Positions 1-10,392 of a DNA stretch of 64,000 bases are shown one piece after another (within the stretch, counting starts at the first letter, position 1; the number at the start of each line of letters is the position of its first letter). The DNA lies in contig NZ_CP009283.1 in NCBI RefSeq assembly GCF_000758625.1, positions 6,838,501 through 6,902,500 on the forward strand. The letters are read 5' to 3'. The notes under the pieces are model-generated. The model ran no database searches, had not been told where the DNA came from, and saw only the letters and a list, made by a program, of their open reading frames with translations. Both the position numbers and the translations under genes were made by a program. Source of the stretch: Paenibacillus sp. FSL R7-0273 (GTDB taxonomy: Bacteria; Bacillota; Bacilli; Paenibacillales; Paenibacillaceae).

Positions 1-1986
<1,986 letters not shown>

Positions 1987-1990
<4 letters not shown>

Positions 1991-2475
1991 GACCGGCCTC
2001 CTACCTCTTTGAGGTACTGGTTAACAAGCTGCTCCTGTTCGCCATCGGCCTTAACTTCTTTCTCAAGCAGCTTGGATGCAATGCGGACAGAAGCAGAGCC
2101 GAGCTCGCTGCGCAGCGCTTCCACTGCCTTGTTCTTTTCGTTAGCAATATCACGGACAGCTTCGTTTTTAAGACGTGCAGCTTCAACCTTAGCCTGATCG
2201 ATCAGCTTATCAGCCTGGTTAAGGCTGGTAGCCTGCGATTGCTGGATGATCTGCTGAGCCTCTTCACGCGCTTTTTGCAAAGCCTGTTTCTGCTCTTCTA
2301 CGTAAGCGACCGCCTGCTCCCTGGTCTTGGCTGCTTCATCCATCTGCTGCATTACAAGCTCACGGCGTTTTTCCATGATTCCGAACAGTTTGCTGAATGC
2401 AAATTTACTGAGCAGGATATACAGGATTACAAATGCGACAATTGAAAATACTATGTTGGTCCATATTATAGTCAC
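1987..2475 (-). CDS. atpF: ATP synthase Fo subunit b
   Basis: Peripheral stalk subunit: one N-terminal membrane helix (about residues 5-27), then a long charged helix rich in Ala, Glu, Gln and Lys that forms the stator coiled coil. Two in-frame GTG codons compete as start. The one at 2484 overlaps the AAAGGAG ribosome site, whereas the one at 2475 lies about 8 nt downstream of it, so 2475 is preferred (162 aa). The stop overlaps the atpH start by 4 bp. Confidence 0.95.
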
Positions 2476-2572
2476 TGTGGTCACTCCTTTCCGTTACCGC
2501 GGTGCGCGGATATATACAAAAGTAAGGCGCGGATGGCACCAGCCCTCCCCGCCAAACCGTAGGAACGGTTTA

Positions 2573-2800
<228 letters not shown>

Positions 2801-2891
2801 TTAATTTCGGTTCATTTTTTGTGTTTTTAATGATATTAAAATCTCCCGCAGATACTGCCCGGCAAGAGCCGTCCAGCCCCGCAGTAGTTCA

Positions 2892-3659
2892 TTAATGCGC
2901 TTCTTCTTCGTGAATCGTCATCTGTGCGATGTACACCATCGTCAGAATGGTGAAAATAAATGCCTGGAGCGCCCCGACGAAAATACTGAAGCCCTGCCAG
3001 ACTGCCAGGAACGGAATACTCAGGAATCCCAGCTTTAGAATTACAGTGATAAGAACCTCACCGGCAAAAATGTTTGCGAACAAACGAATGGCCAGTGCGA
3101 CCGGCTTAGCCAGGTTTTCGATGATGTTGAGCGGCAGGAAAATCGGAAACGGCTCAATGTAGTGCTTGAAATAATGCTTGCCGTTCTGCTTGATGCCCAG
3201 GTAATTCATCAGTACGAAAACGATAATCGCGAGCCCGGCTGTAATGTTGATGTCTGCGGTCGGCGACTTATACCACAGGATATGAGCATGCTCGCCGTGC
3301 GTCAGATTCTTGGTTGCTTCGATGACATGGCCGAAAACGTATACCGGCTCATGCGCCTCGGTGATGAAGGAGAAAGGCAGACCCAGGAGATTGGAGACAA
3401 AGATAAACAGTATCAGCGTCAATCCCAGTGATATGTAAGGCTTGCCTTTCTTCAAATCCATGGCGCTGCTGATCAGACCCTGTACAAATTCCACTACCCA
3501 TTCCATAAAATTCTGGAGCCTGGACGGATTGTCAACAGACAGGTTGCGGACAGACAGCATAACCAGAGCGAATACGATTACCGAGCTGATTAGCAGGGTA
3601 AGAACAGCAGATAAATCAATTGGTATGCTGCCAAGATAGATAATTGGCATTTCATGCAT
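2892..3659 (-). CDS. atpB: ATP synthase Fo subunit a
   Basis: Membrane channel subunit that carries protons to the c ring; 255 aa with five to six hydrophobic segments. The essential Arg lies in AIRLFANIFAGEVL, and the C-terminal part (FVGALQAFIFTILTMVYI) matches the last helices of the family. It lies between atpI and atpE in the normal operon order. Confidence 0.97.
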   Translation of the reverse strand: MHEMPIIYLGSIPIDLSAVLTLLISSVIVFALVMLSVRNLSVDNPSRLQNFMEWVVEFVQGLISSAMDLKKGKPYISLGLTLILFIFVSNLLGLPFSFITEAHEPVYVFGHVIEATKNLTHGEHAHILWYKSPTADINITAGLAIIVFVLMNYLGIKQNGKHYFKHYIEPFPIFLPLNIIENLAKPVALAIRLFANIFAGEVLITVILKLGFLSIPFLAVWQGFSIFVGALQAFIFTILTMVYIAQMTIHEEEAH

Positions 3660-3685
3660 GGTATCATCCCCCTTTCCCTTTAATC

Positions 3686-4063
3686 TTACATCTTGTTCCT
3701 TACACTTAAATATATCCCTACCGGAATAGAGAGAAGCTGGGGAATAAAGATTCCAGCAATAGTAGCCTCAAGCGAGAAATGCTCGATCTTGACCGAGAAC
3801 ATAGTGACCAGAATGGCAAAGCTGATCCGTGTGACGAACCCGAGACTGAAAGCCTTACCCTCATTATTCGCAACCGATTCAGCCACTCGCCGCACCTTTA
3901 CGGCCAGATAACGGAAATTCACTATACCCGCAAGCAAACCGAGTGTCATCCCCAGTGTGACTGCACGGGTTTCATGATGAAGAGCATATCCCATCAGCAA
4001 TCCTGCCATAAGTACAAACGTGATTCTTGTTACGGCATTGATCATGGGAGTCATATTATCCAT
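3686..4063 (-). CDS. atpI: ATP synthase subunit I
   Basis: Small membrane protein (125 aa, about four hydrophobic segments) at the start of the atp operon. AtpI-type proteins are thought to help assemble the c ring and may take part in Mg2+ or cation handling. Recognised by position directly before atpB and by its hydrophobic pattern. Its start overlaps the end of the upstream atpZ-like gene by 8 bp, so the two are probably coupled. Sequence conservation in this family is weak; the name rests partly on context. Confidence 0.85.
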   Translation of the reverse strand: MDNMTPMINAVTRITFVLMAGLLMGYALHHETRAVTLGMTLGLLAGIVNFRYLAVKVRRVAESVANNEGKAFSLGFVTRISFAILVTMFSVKIEHFSLEATIAGIFIPQLLSIPVGIYLSVRNKM

Positions 4064-4289
4064 TTTGCTCCCCCAGAATTTTTTTGATTAACAGGGCGAC
4101 GTTGATAATTCCCAGAACCATACCGGAAATCGCGCCGATCGCAACCCAGATTTCAGGTCCGTCAATCAAGCGTAGAAGCCACCTTGCTGCAAATATACCT
4201 ATAATAATGTAAGCGGCAAGCAAAGTGCCTGCACTTGCAATCACCAGAGCGGTTTTCCCCAGTCCGGCTTCACGCTTCGGCTCTTTCAT
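4056..4289 (-). CDS. AtpZ/AtpI family protein, first gene of atp operon
   Basis: A 77-aa protein with two membrane helices (about residues 12-35 and 47-68) joined by a short RLIDGPEIW loop. This is the form of the small AtpZ-like proteins that precede atpI in many Bacillota and are linked to ATP synthase assembly. The ribosome site is poor: the leader before ATG 4289 is about 12 nt and has no GGAGG. Function is taken from family and position. Confidence 0.8.
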   Translation of the reverse strand: MKEPKREAGLGKTALVIASAGTLLAAYIIIGIFAARWLLRLIDGPEIWVAIGAISGMVLGIINVALLIKKILGEQNG

Positions 4290-4307
4290 AGGCTACAATC
4301 CCAACTA

Positions 4308-4337
4308 ATTTTACTGAATATCCAGACTCTTTGTCAA
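4308..4337 (-). promoter_or_regulatory. atp operon promoter (sigma-A type)
   Basis: On the minus strand, TTGACA (4337-4332) is followed after 18 bp by TAAAAT (4313-4308). The predicted start of transcription near 4301 leaves only about 12 nt of leader before the atpZ-like ATG, and no other good promoter is seen between here and atpA. Confidence 0.7.
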
Positions 4338-4379
4338 TTCACCGAAAATTGCTCAAAAGCGCATGAAAACATGAAAATA

Positions 4380-4435
4380 ATCACAGCAAAATTATTCAAA
4401 ACCATACAAACCGTACAGTTTGACTGTATGCTGAA
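4380..4435 (-). terminator. Possible weak terminator after wecB
   Basis: An AT-rich dyad (CAAAC with GTTTG, flanked by CATA and TATG) is followed by a GTTTTG stretch on the minus strand, between the wecB stop and the atp promoter. The stem is short and interrupted, so this is tentative. Confidence 0.3.
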
Positions 4436-4460
4436 TTTTCATTTTCGTATATTAGTAATT

Positions 4461-5630
4461 TTAGCCTTTAACATCATTTGTGAACATTTTATGAAATTCT
4501 TCTGGACGATCGGCATTTACACCGAAATGGTGCTTAATCGCATTGACAATTCTTTCAGAAGCTTTGCCGTCTCCATACGGGTTGGCGGCCCGGCTCATCG
4601 ACTGGTACAGCGCCTGATCAGTCAGAAGAGCATGTGTCCGTTGATACACCTTCTCCTCGTCCGTCCCCACAAGCTCCAAGGTTCCGGCCTCGATCCCTTC
4701 CGGGCGTTCGGTCGTATCACGCAGCACAAGCACAGGAACACCAAAGGAAGGAGCTTCCTCCTGCAGGCCGCCGGAATCGGTCAAAATCAGGTGGGTATGC
4801 GGATAAAAATTGTGCAGGTCAACGACATCCAGCGGATCAATCAGCTTAATTCTCGGGTGTCCGCCCAGGATCTCATGTGCCGGCTCCTTAACTGCAGGAC
4901 TCGGATGCACAGGATACACGATGGCTACATCTTCGAACTCATCAGCGATTCTTTTGACAGCACGGAAAATATGACGGTGCGGTTCGCCTTGGGACTCCCT
5001 GCGGTGCGCCGTCATGAGAATAAGTCTTTTTCCCGCCGCAAATTCAAGCACAGGATGCCGGTAATCCGGCTGTACGGTATATTGAAACACATCGGTTACA
5101 GTGTTGCCTGTGATATAGATACTTGACTCCTTCTTGTTCTCGTGTCTCAAATTCCCTGCAGACCAATCGGTTGGAGCAAAGTGCAGATCGGCCAAAACAC
5201 CTGTCAGCTGGCGGTTCATTTCCTCCGGATAAGGAGACAGCTTGTTCCATGTCCGAAGTCCTGCCTCCACGTGCCCAACCTGAATCTGCTGCAGGAAGGA
5301 GGCATAGCTGGCCAGGAAGGTTGTCAGTGTATCACCATGAACCAGTACCAGGTCAGGCTTAGCTTCACGAAGCACAGGCTCAAGCCCCTCCAGAACACGG
5401 ATGGAGATTTCGTTAAGCGTCTGCCGGTCCTTCATAACGTCCAGATCATAATCAGGGACAATTTTGAATACCTCCAGCACCTGATCCAAAAGCTCACGGT
5501 GCTGCGCGGTTACGCAGACTACAGATTCAATATGCTCAGGGTGCTTGTTCAGCTCCAGGACGAGCGGCGCCATTTTAATCGCTTCCGGACGTACTCCGAA
5601 TATCGTCATTACCTTGATTTTCTTAGCCAT
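4461..5630 (-). CDS. wecB: UDP-N-acetylglucosamine 2-epimerase (non-hydrolysing)
   Basis: Interconverts UDP-GlcNAc and UDP-ManNAc in the cytoplasm, giving precursors for teichoic-acid linkage units and other surface glycans (also called mnaA). Family features: N-terminal VMTIFGVRPEAIKMAPLV, the VHGDT and AHRRES segments, and the UDP-binding DSGGLQEEAPSFGVPVLVLR-type region. The frame is open further upstream, but ATG 5630 (MAKKIKVM) has a ribosome site AAGGGGTGGGGAA and matches the family start, giving 389 aa. It lies between upp and the atp operon, as in related bacilli. Confidence 0.95.
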   Translation of the reverse strand: MAKKIKVMTIFGVRPEAIKMAPLVLELNKHPEHIESVVCVTAQHRELLDQVLEVFKIVPDYDLDVMKDRQTLNEISIRVLEGLEPVLREAKPDLVLVHGDTLTTFLASYASFLQQIQVGHVEAGLRTWNKLSPYPEEMNRQLTGVLADLHFAPTDWSAGNLRHENKKESSIYITGNTVTDVFQYTVQPDYRHPVLEFAAGKRLILMTAHRRESQGEPHRHIFRAVKRIADEFEDVAIVYPVHPSPAVKEPAHEILGGHPRIKLIDPLDVVDLHNFYPHTHLILTDSGGLQEEAPSFGVPVLVLRDTTERPEGIEAGTLELVGTDEEKVYQRTHALLTDQALYQSMSRAANPYGDGKASERIVNAIKHHFGVNADRPEEFHKMFTNDVKG

Positions 5631-5696
5631 TTCCCCACCCCTTTCTTCTATATAGATAGCTGTCTGCACAGCTACTCCGTAATACTCTCTTACTCT

Positions 5697-6326
5697 CTAT
5701 TTGGTTCCGTATAAACGGTCCCCCGCATCTCCAAGCCCAGGTACGATGTACCCATGGTCATTGAGGTGGTCATCAAGCGCTGCTACATAGATATCAACAT
5801 CAGGATGGGCCGCCTGTACAGCCGCAACGCCCTCAGGAGCCGCAATCAGGTTCATCATTTTGATCTGGGTGCAGCCGCGGTTCTTCAGTGAGGTAATAGC
5901 AGCAATTGCAGAGCCGCCTGTAGCCAGCATCGGATCGATTACAATCAGTTCACGCTCCTGCACATCTGTAGGAAGCTTAATGTAATATTCAACCGGCTGC
6001 AGCGTTTCCGGATCACGGAACAAGCCGACATGCCCTACCTTAGCAGCAGGCAGCAGCTTGAGCACGCCTTCAGTCATGCCCAGTCCGGCACGGAGGATCG
6101 GAATCAGTCCGAGCATTCTGCCCGAAATCACTTTACTCTCTGTTTCTGCTACAGGTGTCTGTACTGTGATTGTCTCCAGCGGGATATCCCGCGTAATTTC
6201 ATAGGCCATAAGTGTAGCCACTTCATCTACATGCTCTCTGAATTCTTTCGTGTTGGTCCGCACATCGCGGATAAATGTCAGTTTGTGCTGAATCAAAGGA
6301 TGATCGCAAATCACCAATTTTCCCAT
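5697..6326 (-). CDS. upp: Uracil phosphoribosyltransferase
   Basis: Pyrimidine salvage enzyme that makes UMP from uracil and PRPP; 209 aa, normal length. The PRPP loop [10 protein letters not shown] and the C-terminal [13 protein letters not shown] uracil-binding segment are both present. A GGAGGGACAGAA ribosome site precedes the ATG. It has its own promoter (6402-6430), with an inverted repeat and a cre-like site nearby, so it is probably transcribed apart from glyA, whose terminator lies upstream. Confidence 0.97.
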   Translation of the reverse strand: MGKLVICDHPLIQHKLTFIRDVRTNTKEFREHVDEVATLMAYEITRDIPLETITVQTPVAETESKVISGRMLGLIPILRAGLGMTEGVLKLLPAAKVGHVGLFRDPETLQPVEYYIKLPTDVQERELIVIDPMLATGGSAIAAITSLKNRGCTQIKMMNLIAAPEGVAAVQAAHPDVDIYVAALDDHLNDHGYIVPGLGDAGDRLYGTK

Positions 6327-6363
6327 TTCTGTCCCTCCGGTAAATGTAAGTCTTGTCAGCCGC

Positions 6364-6377
6364 AGAAAGCGCTTTTG
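6364..6377 (-). promoter_or_regulatory. cre-like site in upp leader
   Basis: The minus strand reads CAAAAGCGCTTTCT, 11 of 14 matches to the palindromic CcpA site TGAAAGCGCTTTCA. It lies about 20-30 nt downstream of the predicted upp transcription start, where CcpA binding could block elongation. Binding is inferred. Confidence 0.4.
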
Positions 6378-6401
6378 CCGCTCAGTGGCTAAATCTTGTC
6401 T

Positions 6402-6430
6402 ATTATATCATCACCGGAGGTGTATTTCAC
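6402..6430 (-). promoter_or_regulatory. upp promoter
   Basis: GTGAAA (-35, 6430-6425) and a perfect TATAAT (-10, 6407-6402) with a 17-bp spacer on the minus strand, about 75 bp upstream of the upp ATG. The -35 element lies within the inverted repeat at 6415-6435. Confidence 0.65.
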
Positions 6431-6435
6431 CTCCG
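6415..6435. promoter_or_regulatory. Perfect 8-bp inverted repeat over upp -35 element
   Basis: CGGAGGTG and CACCTCCG are separated by 5 bp. The dyad covers the -35 region of the upp promoter, the usual place for a repressor operator. It is upstream of the predicted start, so it is more likely a DNA site than an RNA hairpin. The rest of the 6327-6766 gap is AT-rich and holds no convincing gene. Confidence 0.45.
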
Positions 6436-6684
6436 AAGGGAAAGTAGCTGCATGAAACTGCAGGATCCCGGCGGTGACTTTCAGTGAGAGGTTTTCATTG
6501 TTTTTCCGTCTTTCAGGATATAAATCGAGCTTTAGTGTACGCCATTTATTATTTTTAATACCATTCACATTTTTTTCACTGTTTTTAATGAAAATTCCAT
6601 GAACTTTCATAGATTTTTCATGATATTTATCGACATTTTTCACGCAAAAAATGTGAACATTGTGCAACGTTGCTCCCTCGGAAT

Positions 6685-6731
6685 AAAAAACGCCTCTGCA
6701 AAGACCTTTAAAAAACAGTCCTTGCAGAGGC
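6685..6731 (-). terminator. glyA terminator
   Basis: The minus strand folds as GCCTCTGCAAGGAC / GTCTTTGCAGAGGC, a nearly perfect 14-bp stem, followed by CGTTTTTT. It begins about 35 bp after the glyA stop. Confidence 0.9.
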
Positions 6732-6766
6732 ACAGCTCCGCTCCATAACAGGAAGCGGACAGGATA

Positions 6767-8014
6767 TTAATATTGCAGGCCAGGATAGATCGGGAACTTC
6801 TCTGTAAGCTCAGCCACCTCGCGGGCCGCTTCAGCCAGCACCGTTTCATCCTTAGGGCTCTTAAGGACCTGAGCGATAATGCGGCCGATAACAGTCATCG
6901 CCTGCTCGTCCATTCCGCGGGAAGTAACCGCAGGAGTACCGATCCGGATACCGCTTGTTACAAACGGGCTGGTCGGGTCGAACGGAATAGCGTTTTTGTT
7001 CACAGTAATACCGATGGAATCAAGTACCTTCTCGGCATCCTTACCGGTAATGTTCAGGTTACGGGTATCAAGCAGCATCAGGTGATTGTCTGTACCGCCC
7101 GAAACAATGTTAATGCCTTCTCCGATCAGCGTTTCCGCGAGCACCTTGGCATTCTTCACTACATTCTCGGCATAGGTCTTGAAGGAAGGCTGCAGCGCTT
7201 CACCGAAGGATACGGCTTTGGAAGCAATGACATGCATCAGCGGTCCGCCCTGGGAGCCAGGGAACACAGCCTTATCGATGGCAGCAGCCCATGGCTGTCT
7301 GCACAGAATCATCCCTCCGCGAGGTCCGCGCAGCGTTTTGTGGGTTGTAGTTGTAACAAAGTGGGCGTGAGGCACAGGGCTCGGATGCAGTCCGGCAGCA
7401 ACAAGACCGGCAATATGCGCCATGTCGACCATAAACAGTGCACCGACATCATTTGCAATCGAACCAAGGGCTTCAAAATCAATCGTCCGCGGATACGCGC
7501 TTGCTCCGGCAACAATCAGCTTAGGACGGTGCTTGAAGGCAGCCTTGCGCACTTCATCGTAATCAATCAGGAAGGTATCCTCCTGCACACCATAGGCTAC
7601 AAAATTATAGAGGAGACCGGAGGCATTAACCGGGCTTCCGTGTGTCAGATGTCCACCGTGGGCAAGATTCATACCCAGCACGGTATCGCCGGGATTCAGC
7701 GCAGCCAGATAGACCGCCATATTTGCCTGGGCGCCGGAGTGCGGCTGAACATTGGCGTGCTCTGCCCCGAACAGCTGCTTGGCACGGTCACGGGCAAGGT
7801 TCTCAACGATGTCAACATCCTCACAGCCGCCATAATAGCGTTTGCCCGGGTAGCCTTCGGCATATTTATTAGTAAGCACAGAACCCATTGCTTCCATTAC
7901 AGCTTCACTGACGATATTCTCTGAAGCGATCAGCTCGATATTGGCACGCTGACGGCTCAGCTCCAGCCCCATTGCTTCCAGTACTGCCGGGTCACTCTTA
8001 CGCAATTGTTCCAT
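6767..8014 (-). CDS. glyA: Serine hydroxymethyltransferase
   Basis: PLP enzyme that converts serine and tetrahydrofolate to glycine and 5,10-methylene-THF, the main entry to one-carbon metabolism. 415 aa, full length. The PLP lysine lies in [14 protein letters not shown], with [11 protein letters not shown] near the N terminus and the [14 protein letters not shown] segment near the end. Start ATG 8014 has ribosome site GGGAGGAAG. It follows ywlG by 89 bp and is probably cotranscribed with it from the riboswitch-controlled promoter at 8930-8958. Confidence 0.98.
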   Translation of the reverse strand: MEQLRKSDPAVLEAMGLELSRQRANIELIASENIVSEAVMEAMGSVLTNKYAEGYPGKRYYGGCEDVDIVENLARDRAKQLFGAEHANVQPHSGAQANMAVYLAALNPGDTVLGMNLAHGGHLTHGSPVNASGLLYNFVAYGVQEDTFLIDYDEVRKAAFKHRPKLIVAGASAYPRTIDFEALGSIANDVGALFMVDMAHIAGLVAAGLHPSPVPHAHFVTTTTHKTLRGPRGGMILCRQPWAAAIDKAVFPGSQGGPLMHVIASKAVSFGEALQPSFKTYAENVVKNAKVLAETLIGEGINIVSGGTDNHLMLLDTRNLNITGKDAEKVLDSIGITVNKNAIPFDPTSPFVTSGIRIGTPAVTSRGMDEQAMTVIGRIIAQVLKSPKDETVLAEAAREVAELTEKFPIYPGLQY

Positions 8015-8103
8015 GATTTCTTACTTCCTCCCTGACACTCTTAATTTTATGTGGTGTTAAAACAAAACCTCAAGCTGGCTGATGCACGACATTGCAATTG
8101 TGG

Positions 8104-8757
8104 TTAATCGCACTGCGGGGAACCGCTGGTCTCCTGCGTGCGGTAGACCGCACGCTCTCCGCCGATCAGCGGCGGCCGGGTGAAAGCCGCATTAACCCGG
8201 GCTGAACCGATGTAGCGCAGGCTCGGACGGAAAGGCACCGCCACACGGCGCATATGCATGCCGATCAGCGTCTCGCCGATATCAATCCCCGCATGGGCTT
8301 CAACCGTTTCAGCAAGCACCGGATCGGCCATCAGGCTGTAAGCAGCGGCGGCCATCGAGCCGCCGGCTCCCGGAACAGGTACAGCTGAAACCTCTCTGAG
8401 CCCCAGCGCTTCCAGGAGCGGGCGTTCCATCACCAGAGCACGGTTCAAGTGCTCACAGCACTGGTACACAGCACTAAAGCCCCGCTCGCCCGCAACCTGT
8501 CGTATGCCCTGCAGGAGCTGCTGTGCAACTTCCAGGGCACCGCCGGTGCCAATCCGGACGCCGGCAACCTCGCTGGTGCTGGCTCCGACTACAAGAATCT
8601 TGCCGGGGCCAAGCCTGCCGGCTTCCGCCAGCTCCCCCACAACTACAGCGGTTGCTGCCGCCAGTGAAAGCTCCGCACCCGCCGGAGCTTCCGCCCGCCC
8701 TCCTGCAGCGCCTGCTGCGTGTTCTTCCGGGGAGCCCTGCTTCATGACCTCATCCAT
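8104..8757 (-). CDS. ywlG: YwlG-type TIGR01440 family protein
   Basis: Conserved protein of unknown biochemical role, 217 aa. The core has GKILVVGASTSEVAG, YQCCEHLNRALVME and AGIDIGETLIGMHMRRVAVP, all typical of the YwlG family next to glyA in bacilli. The first 30 or so residues are an Ala/Gly/Glu-rich lead with high GC. Start ATG 8757 has GGGAGG 8 nt upstream. It is the first gene after the ZTP-like riboswitch and probably shares a transcript with glyA, which suggests a tie to folate or one-carbon metabolism (inference). Confidence 0.88.
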   Translation of the reverse strand: MDEVMKQGSPEEHAAGAAGGRAEAPAGAELSLAAATAVVVGELAEAGRLGPGKILVVGASTSEVAGVRIGTGGALEVAQQLLQGIRQVAGERGFSAVYQCCEHLNRALVMERPLLEALGLREVSAVPVPGAGGSMAAAAYSLMADPVLAETVEAHAGIDIGETLIGMHMRRVAVPFRPSLRYIGSARVNAAFTRPPLIGGERAVYRTQETSGSPQCD

Positions 8758-8796
8758 TGCTTACGCCTCCCTCAAGCATCATTCTTCCATTTTAAA

Positions 8797-8910
8797 CAAA
8801 AAAGAGCAGTCCGCAGGTGGCTGCGGATGTGCTCTTTTGCCCAGGCGACCGGCCGTTTATTCCAGTGCTCCATCGTGGTTTCATCCACACTTGTCGCCAG
8901 TCACACCGGA
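8797..8910 (-). promoter_or_regulatory. ZTP/ZMP (pfl motif) riboswitch with terminator platform
   Basis: The minus strand holds the conserved pieces of the pfl motif in order: GTGACTGGCGAC, a GTGG/CCAC hairpin, ATGGAGC, then GGTCGCCTGGGC, within about 8839-8910. Next comes a strong terminator: AAGAGCACATCCGCAG pairs with CTGCGGACTGCTCTT, then a T run (8797-8838). Known pfl riboswitches bind ZTP/ZMP and turn on purine and one-carbon genes, including glyA. The terminator ends about 40 bp before ywlG, so it controls ywlG-glyA rather than ending ywlE. Confidence 0.85.
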
Positions 8911-8929
8911 ACCGGGTAATATTTATTAC

Positions 8930-8958
8930 ATCTTAAAGGATAGCCAGTGAAAAATCAA
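8930..8958 (-). promoter_or_regulatory. Promoter for riboswitch-ywlG-glyA
   Basis: TTGATT (8958-8953) and TAAGAT (8935-8930) with a 17-bp spacer on the minus strand, immediately after the ywlE stop. Predicted start near 8923, just before the riboswitch aptamer. Confidence 0.55.
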
Positions 8959-8964
8959 CCATCT

Positions 8965-9552
8965 TTACAAACGCCGTAAGGATTCCAGCTTGTCGAGCAA
9001 ACTGTGAAGCGCAGTACGGATTTCAGCAGCCGCAAGCTCATAATCCTCCCGCGAGCCGCCGAACGGATCAGAGATATCAAAGCTTGGAATCCGCTGCCGG
9101 ATTTCGATAATCCGCTGCAAATCGGCAGATTTCGGCTCCCGGCCCAGTGCAATGGCCAGCTCGGCCTCCGCATACAGGCTGTCCAGCTCCCTGATATCGC
9201 TGTTTACAGTCTCTTCGTTATATACGTATTCCTTGAGCGTATGCGTTTTGGATACGGCCTCAGGAAAATACTGCAGCAGATGCCGTTTATGGCCGCCGGT
9301 CAGCGTAAGCACCAGGTCCGCCCAGTTCACTGCCTCTGCGCTAAGCTGGGTGGAGCTCATACGGTCAGTAATGCCTTCCTCAAGCAGAATCGCTGCAGCG
9401 TGCCTGGATACGGAAGTGCCGGAAATGGCTGAAACGCCTGCAGACCGCACTTCCAGCTCGATGCCCCGTTCCTTCGCGAGCTTCCGCAACAGCCCTTCGG
9501 CCATGGGACTGCGGCAAGTATTGCCGGTGCAGACGAATAAAATATGCAGCAT
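8965..9552 (-). CDS. ywlE: Low-molecular-weight protein (arginine) phosphatase
   Basis: Cytoplasmic phosphatase of the LMW-PTP fold. The P-loop is VCTGNTCRSPMAE (C-x5-R-S) and the general acid Asp lies in the later DPFGGS motif. Thr after the catalytic Cys, rather than the Ile of tyrosine phosphatases, is the known mark of arginine phosphatase specificity (YwlE opposes the McsB kinase). An upstream ATG at 9567 overlaps GGAGGTGG, so ATG 9552, placed about 7 nt after it, is the better start (195 aa). About 40 residues longer than the B. subtilis enzyme, with extra sequence in the middle. Confidence 0.9.
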   Translation of the reverse strand: MLHILFVCTGNTCRSPMAEGLLRKLAKERGIELEVRSAGVSAISGTSVSRHAAAILLEEGITDRMSSTQLSAEAVNWADLVLTLTGGHKRHLLQYFPEAVSKTHTLKEYVYNEETVNSDIRELDSLYAEAELAIALGREPKSADLQRIIEIRQRIPSFDISDPFGGSREDYELAAAEIRTALHSLLDKLESLRRL

Positions 9553-9603
9553 GCTTTCCACCTCCATGAAGAAATAGAATAAAATTCTGATGCCGTTATT
9601 GTA

Positions 9604-10170
9604 TCAAAAGATGAACAGCAAGCCAAACCCCAAAAGAATGGCTCCGCCCAGCGCTTCCCCATAATCACCAAGCCCCCGGCTGACCCTTCTTCCCAGCAGC
9701 AGCCCGGTAATAGCCATGAAGCCTCCGCAGACTCCAAAGGCCAGTACGGTTAAGACTATGCTATTCACGAACATGCCAAGGGATACTCCGACAGAAAAGG
9801 AATCTATACTCACGCTGAGCGAAATAAGCAGCATTCCCCAAAACGTGCGGTGATCCATCGGCCGGCTGGTACTCTCCTCCTGGCGGAATGAGTTCCAGAC
9901 CATATGCCCGCCCAGCAGGACAAGCAGCCCGCCAGCGGCATAGGTTGTTACCTGCCCCAGCAGCTGACCCACATAGCTGCCTGTGAACAAGCCCAGCAGC
10001 GGCATCAGCACATGAAAAAAAGCAATCAGCAGGCTGAGCTGCAGCACATGCAACAGACGGATTCCTCTCATCCCGATCCCTACACCGAGCGAAAAGGCAT
10101 CCATTCCCAGTGCAATTGCCATAATGGCCACCGTTACGATCTGGCCCCAGCCAGCATAAACCACTGCCAT
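9604..10170 (-). CDS. mntP: Manganese efflux pump MntP family
   Basis: Six-helix membrane protein that exports Mn2+ (YwlD/MntP in B. subtilis). The paired motifs ALGMDAFSLGVGIGM and SVSIDSFSVGVSLGM, each with an Asp in a helix, are the internal repeat of the family. The frame begins with TTG 10203, but ATG 10170 (MAVVYAGWGQ) has GGGGG 7 nt upstream and gives 188 aa, close to the usual length. It lies directly before ywlE. I saw no Mn2+-sensing yybP-ykoY leader upstream. Confidence 0.88.
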   Translation of the reverse strand: MAVVYAGWGQIVTVAIMAIALGMDAFSLGVGIGMRGIRLLHVLQLSLLIAFFHVLMPLLGLFTGSYVGQLLGQVTTYAAGGLLVLLGGHMVWNSFRQEESTSRPMDHRTFWGMLLISLSVSIDSFSVGVSLGMFVNSIVLTVLAFGVCGGFMAITGLLLGRRVSRGLGDYGEALGGAILLGFGLLFIF

Positions 10171-10302
10171 GCCCATACCCCCAAAGTCTGATGTCTTGTA
10201 CAACCACGATATGCAGGCAGCAGGACAAACATGACTGGTCAGGCGGGGATATGACTGCAGTCAGCTTGCGGCAGAAGCCCTTTAACATCAGGCCGGAAGC
10301 AC

Positions 10303-10328
10303 AAAAACGGCCCCGTAAGCCGGAGCCG
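10303..10328 (-). terminator. spoIIR terminator
   Basis: Minus strand CGGCTCC, loop GGCTTAC, GGGGCCG, then TTTTTG, about 65 bp after the spoIIR stop. Confidence 0.8.
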
Positions 10329-10392
10329 CTTGAATACATATTATTTTCCGATAAAATGTTATGTCCATCGCATTCGCGGCAGTTCTTCCGGA

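Noticed and set aside
6389..6733. Minus-strand frame of 114 codons between upp and glyA
   Set aside because: It runs through the glyA terminator and the upp promoter, is AT-rich, and resembles no family.
6773..7924. Plus-strand 383-codon frame opposite glyA
   Set aside because: Complete overlap with glyA; no family features.
8797..8838. Plain terminator of ywlE
   Set aside because: The conserved pfl aptamer pieces directly upstream and the promoter after the ywlE stop make it the expression platform of a riboswitch.
10171..10392. yybP-ykoY manganese riboswitch before mntP
   Set aside because: The conserved loops of that motif are not visible; only the spoIIR terminator is clear.
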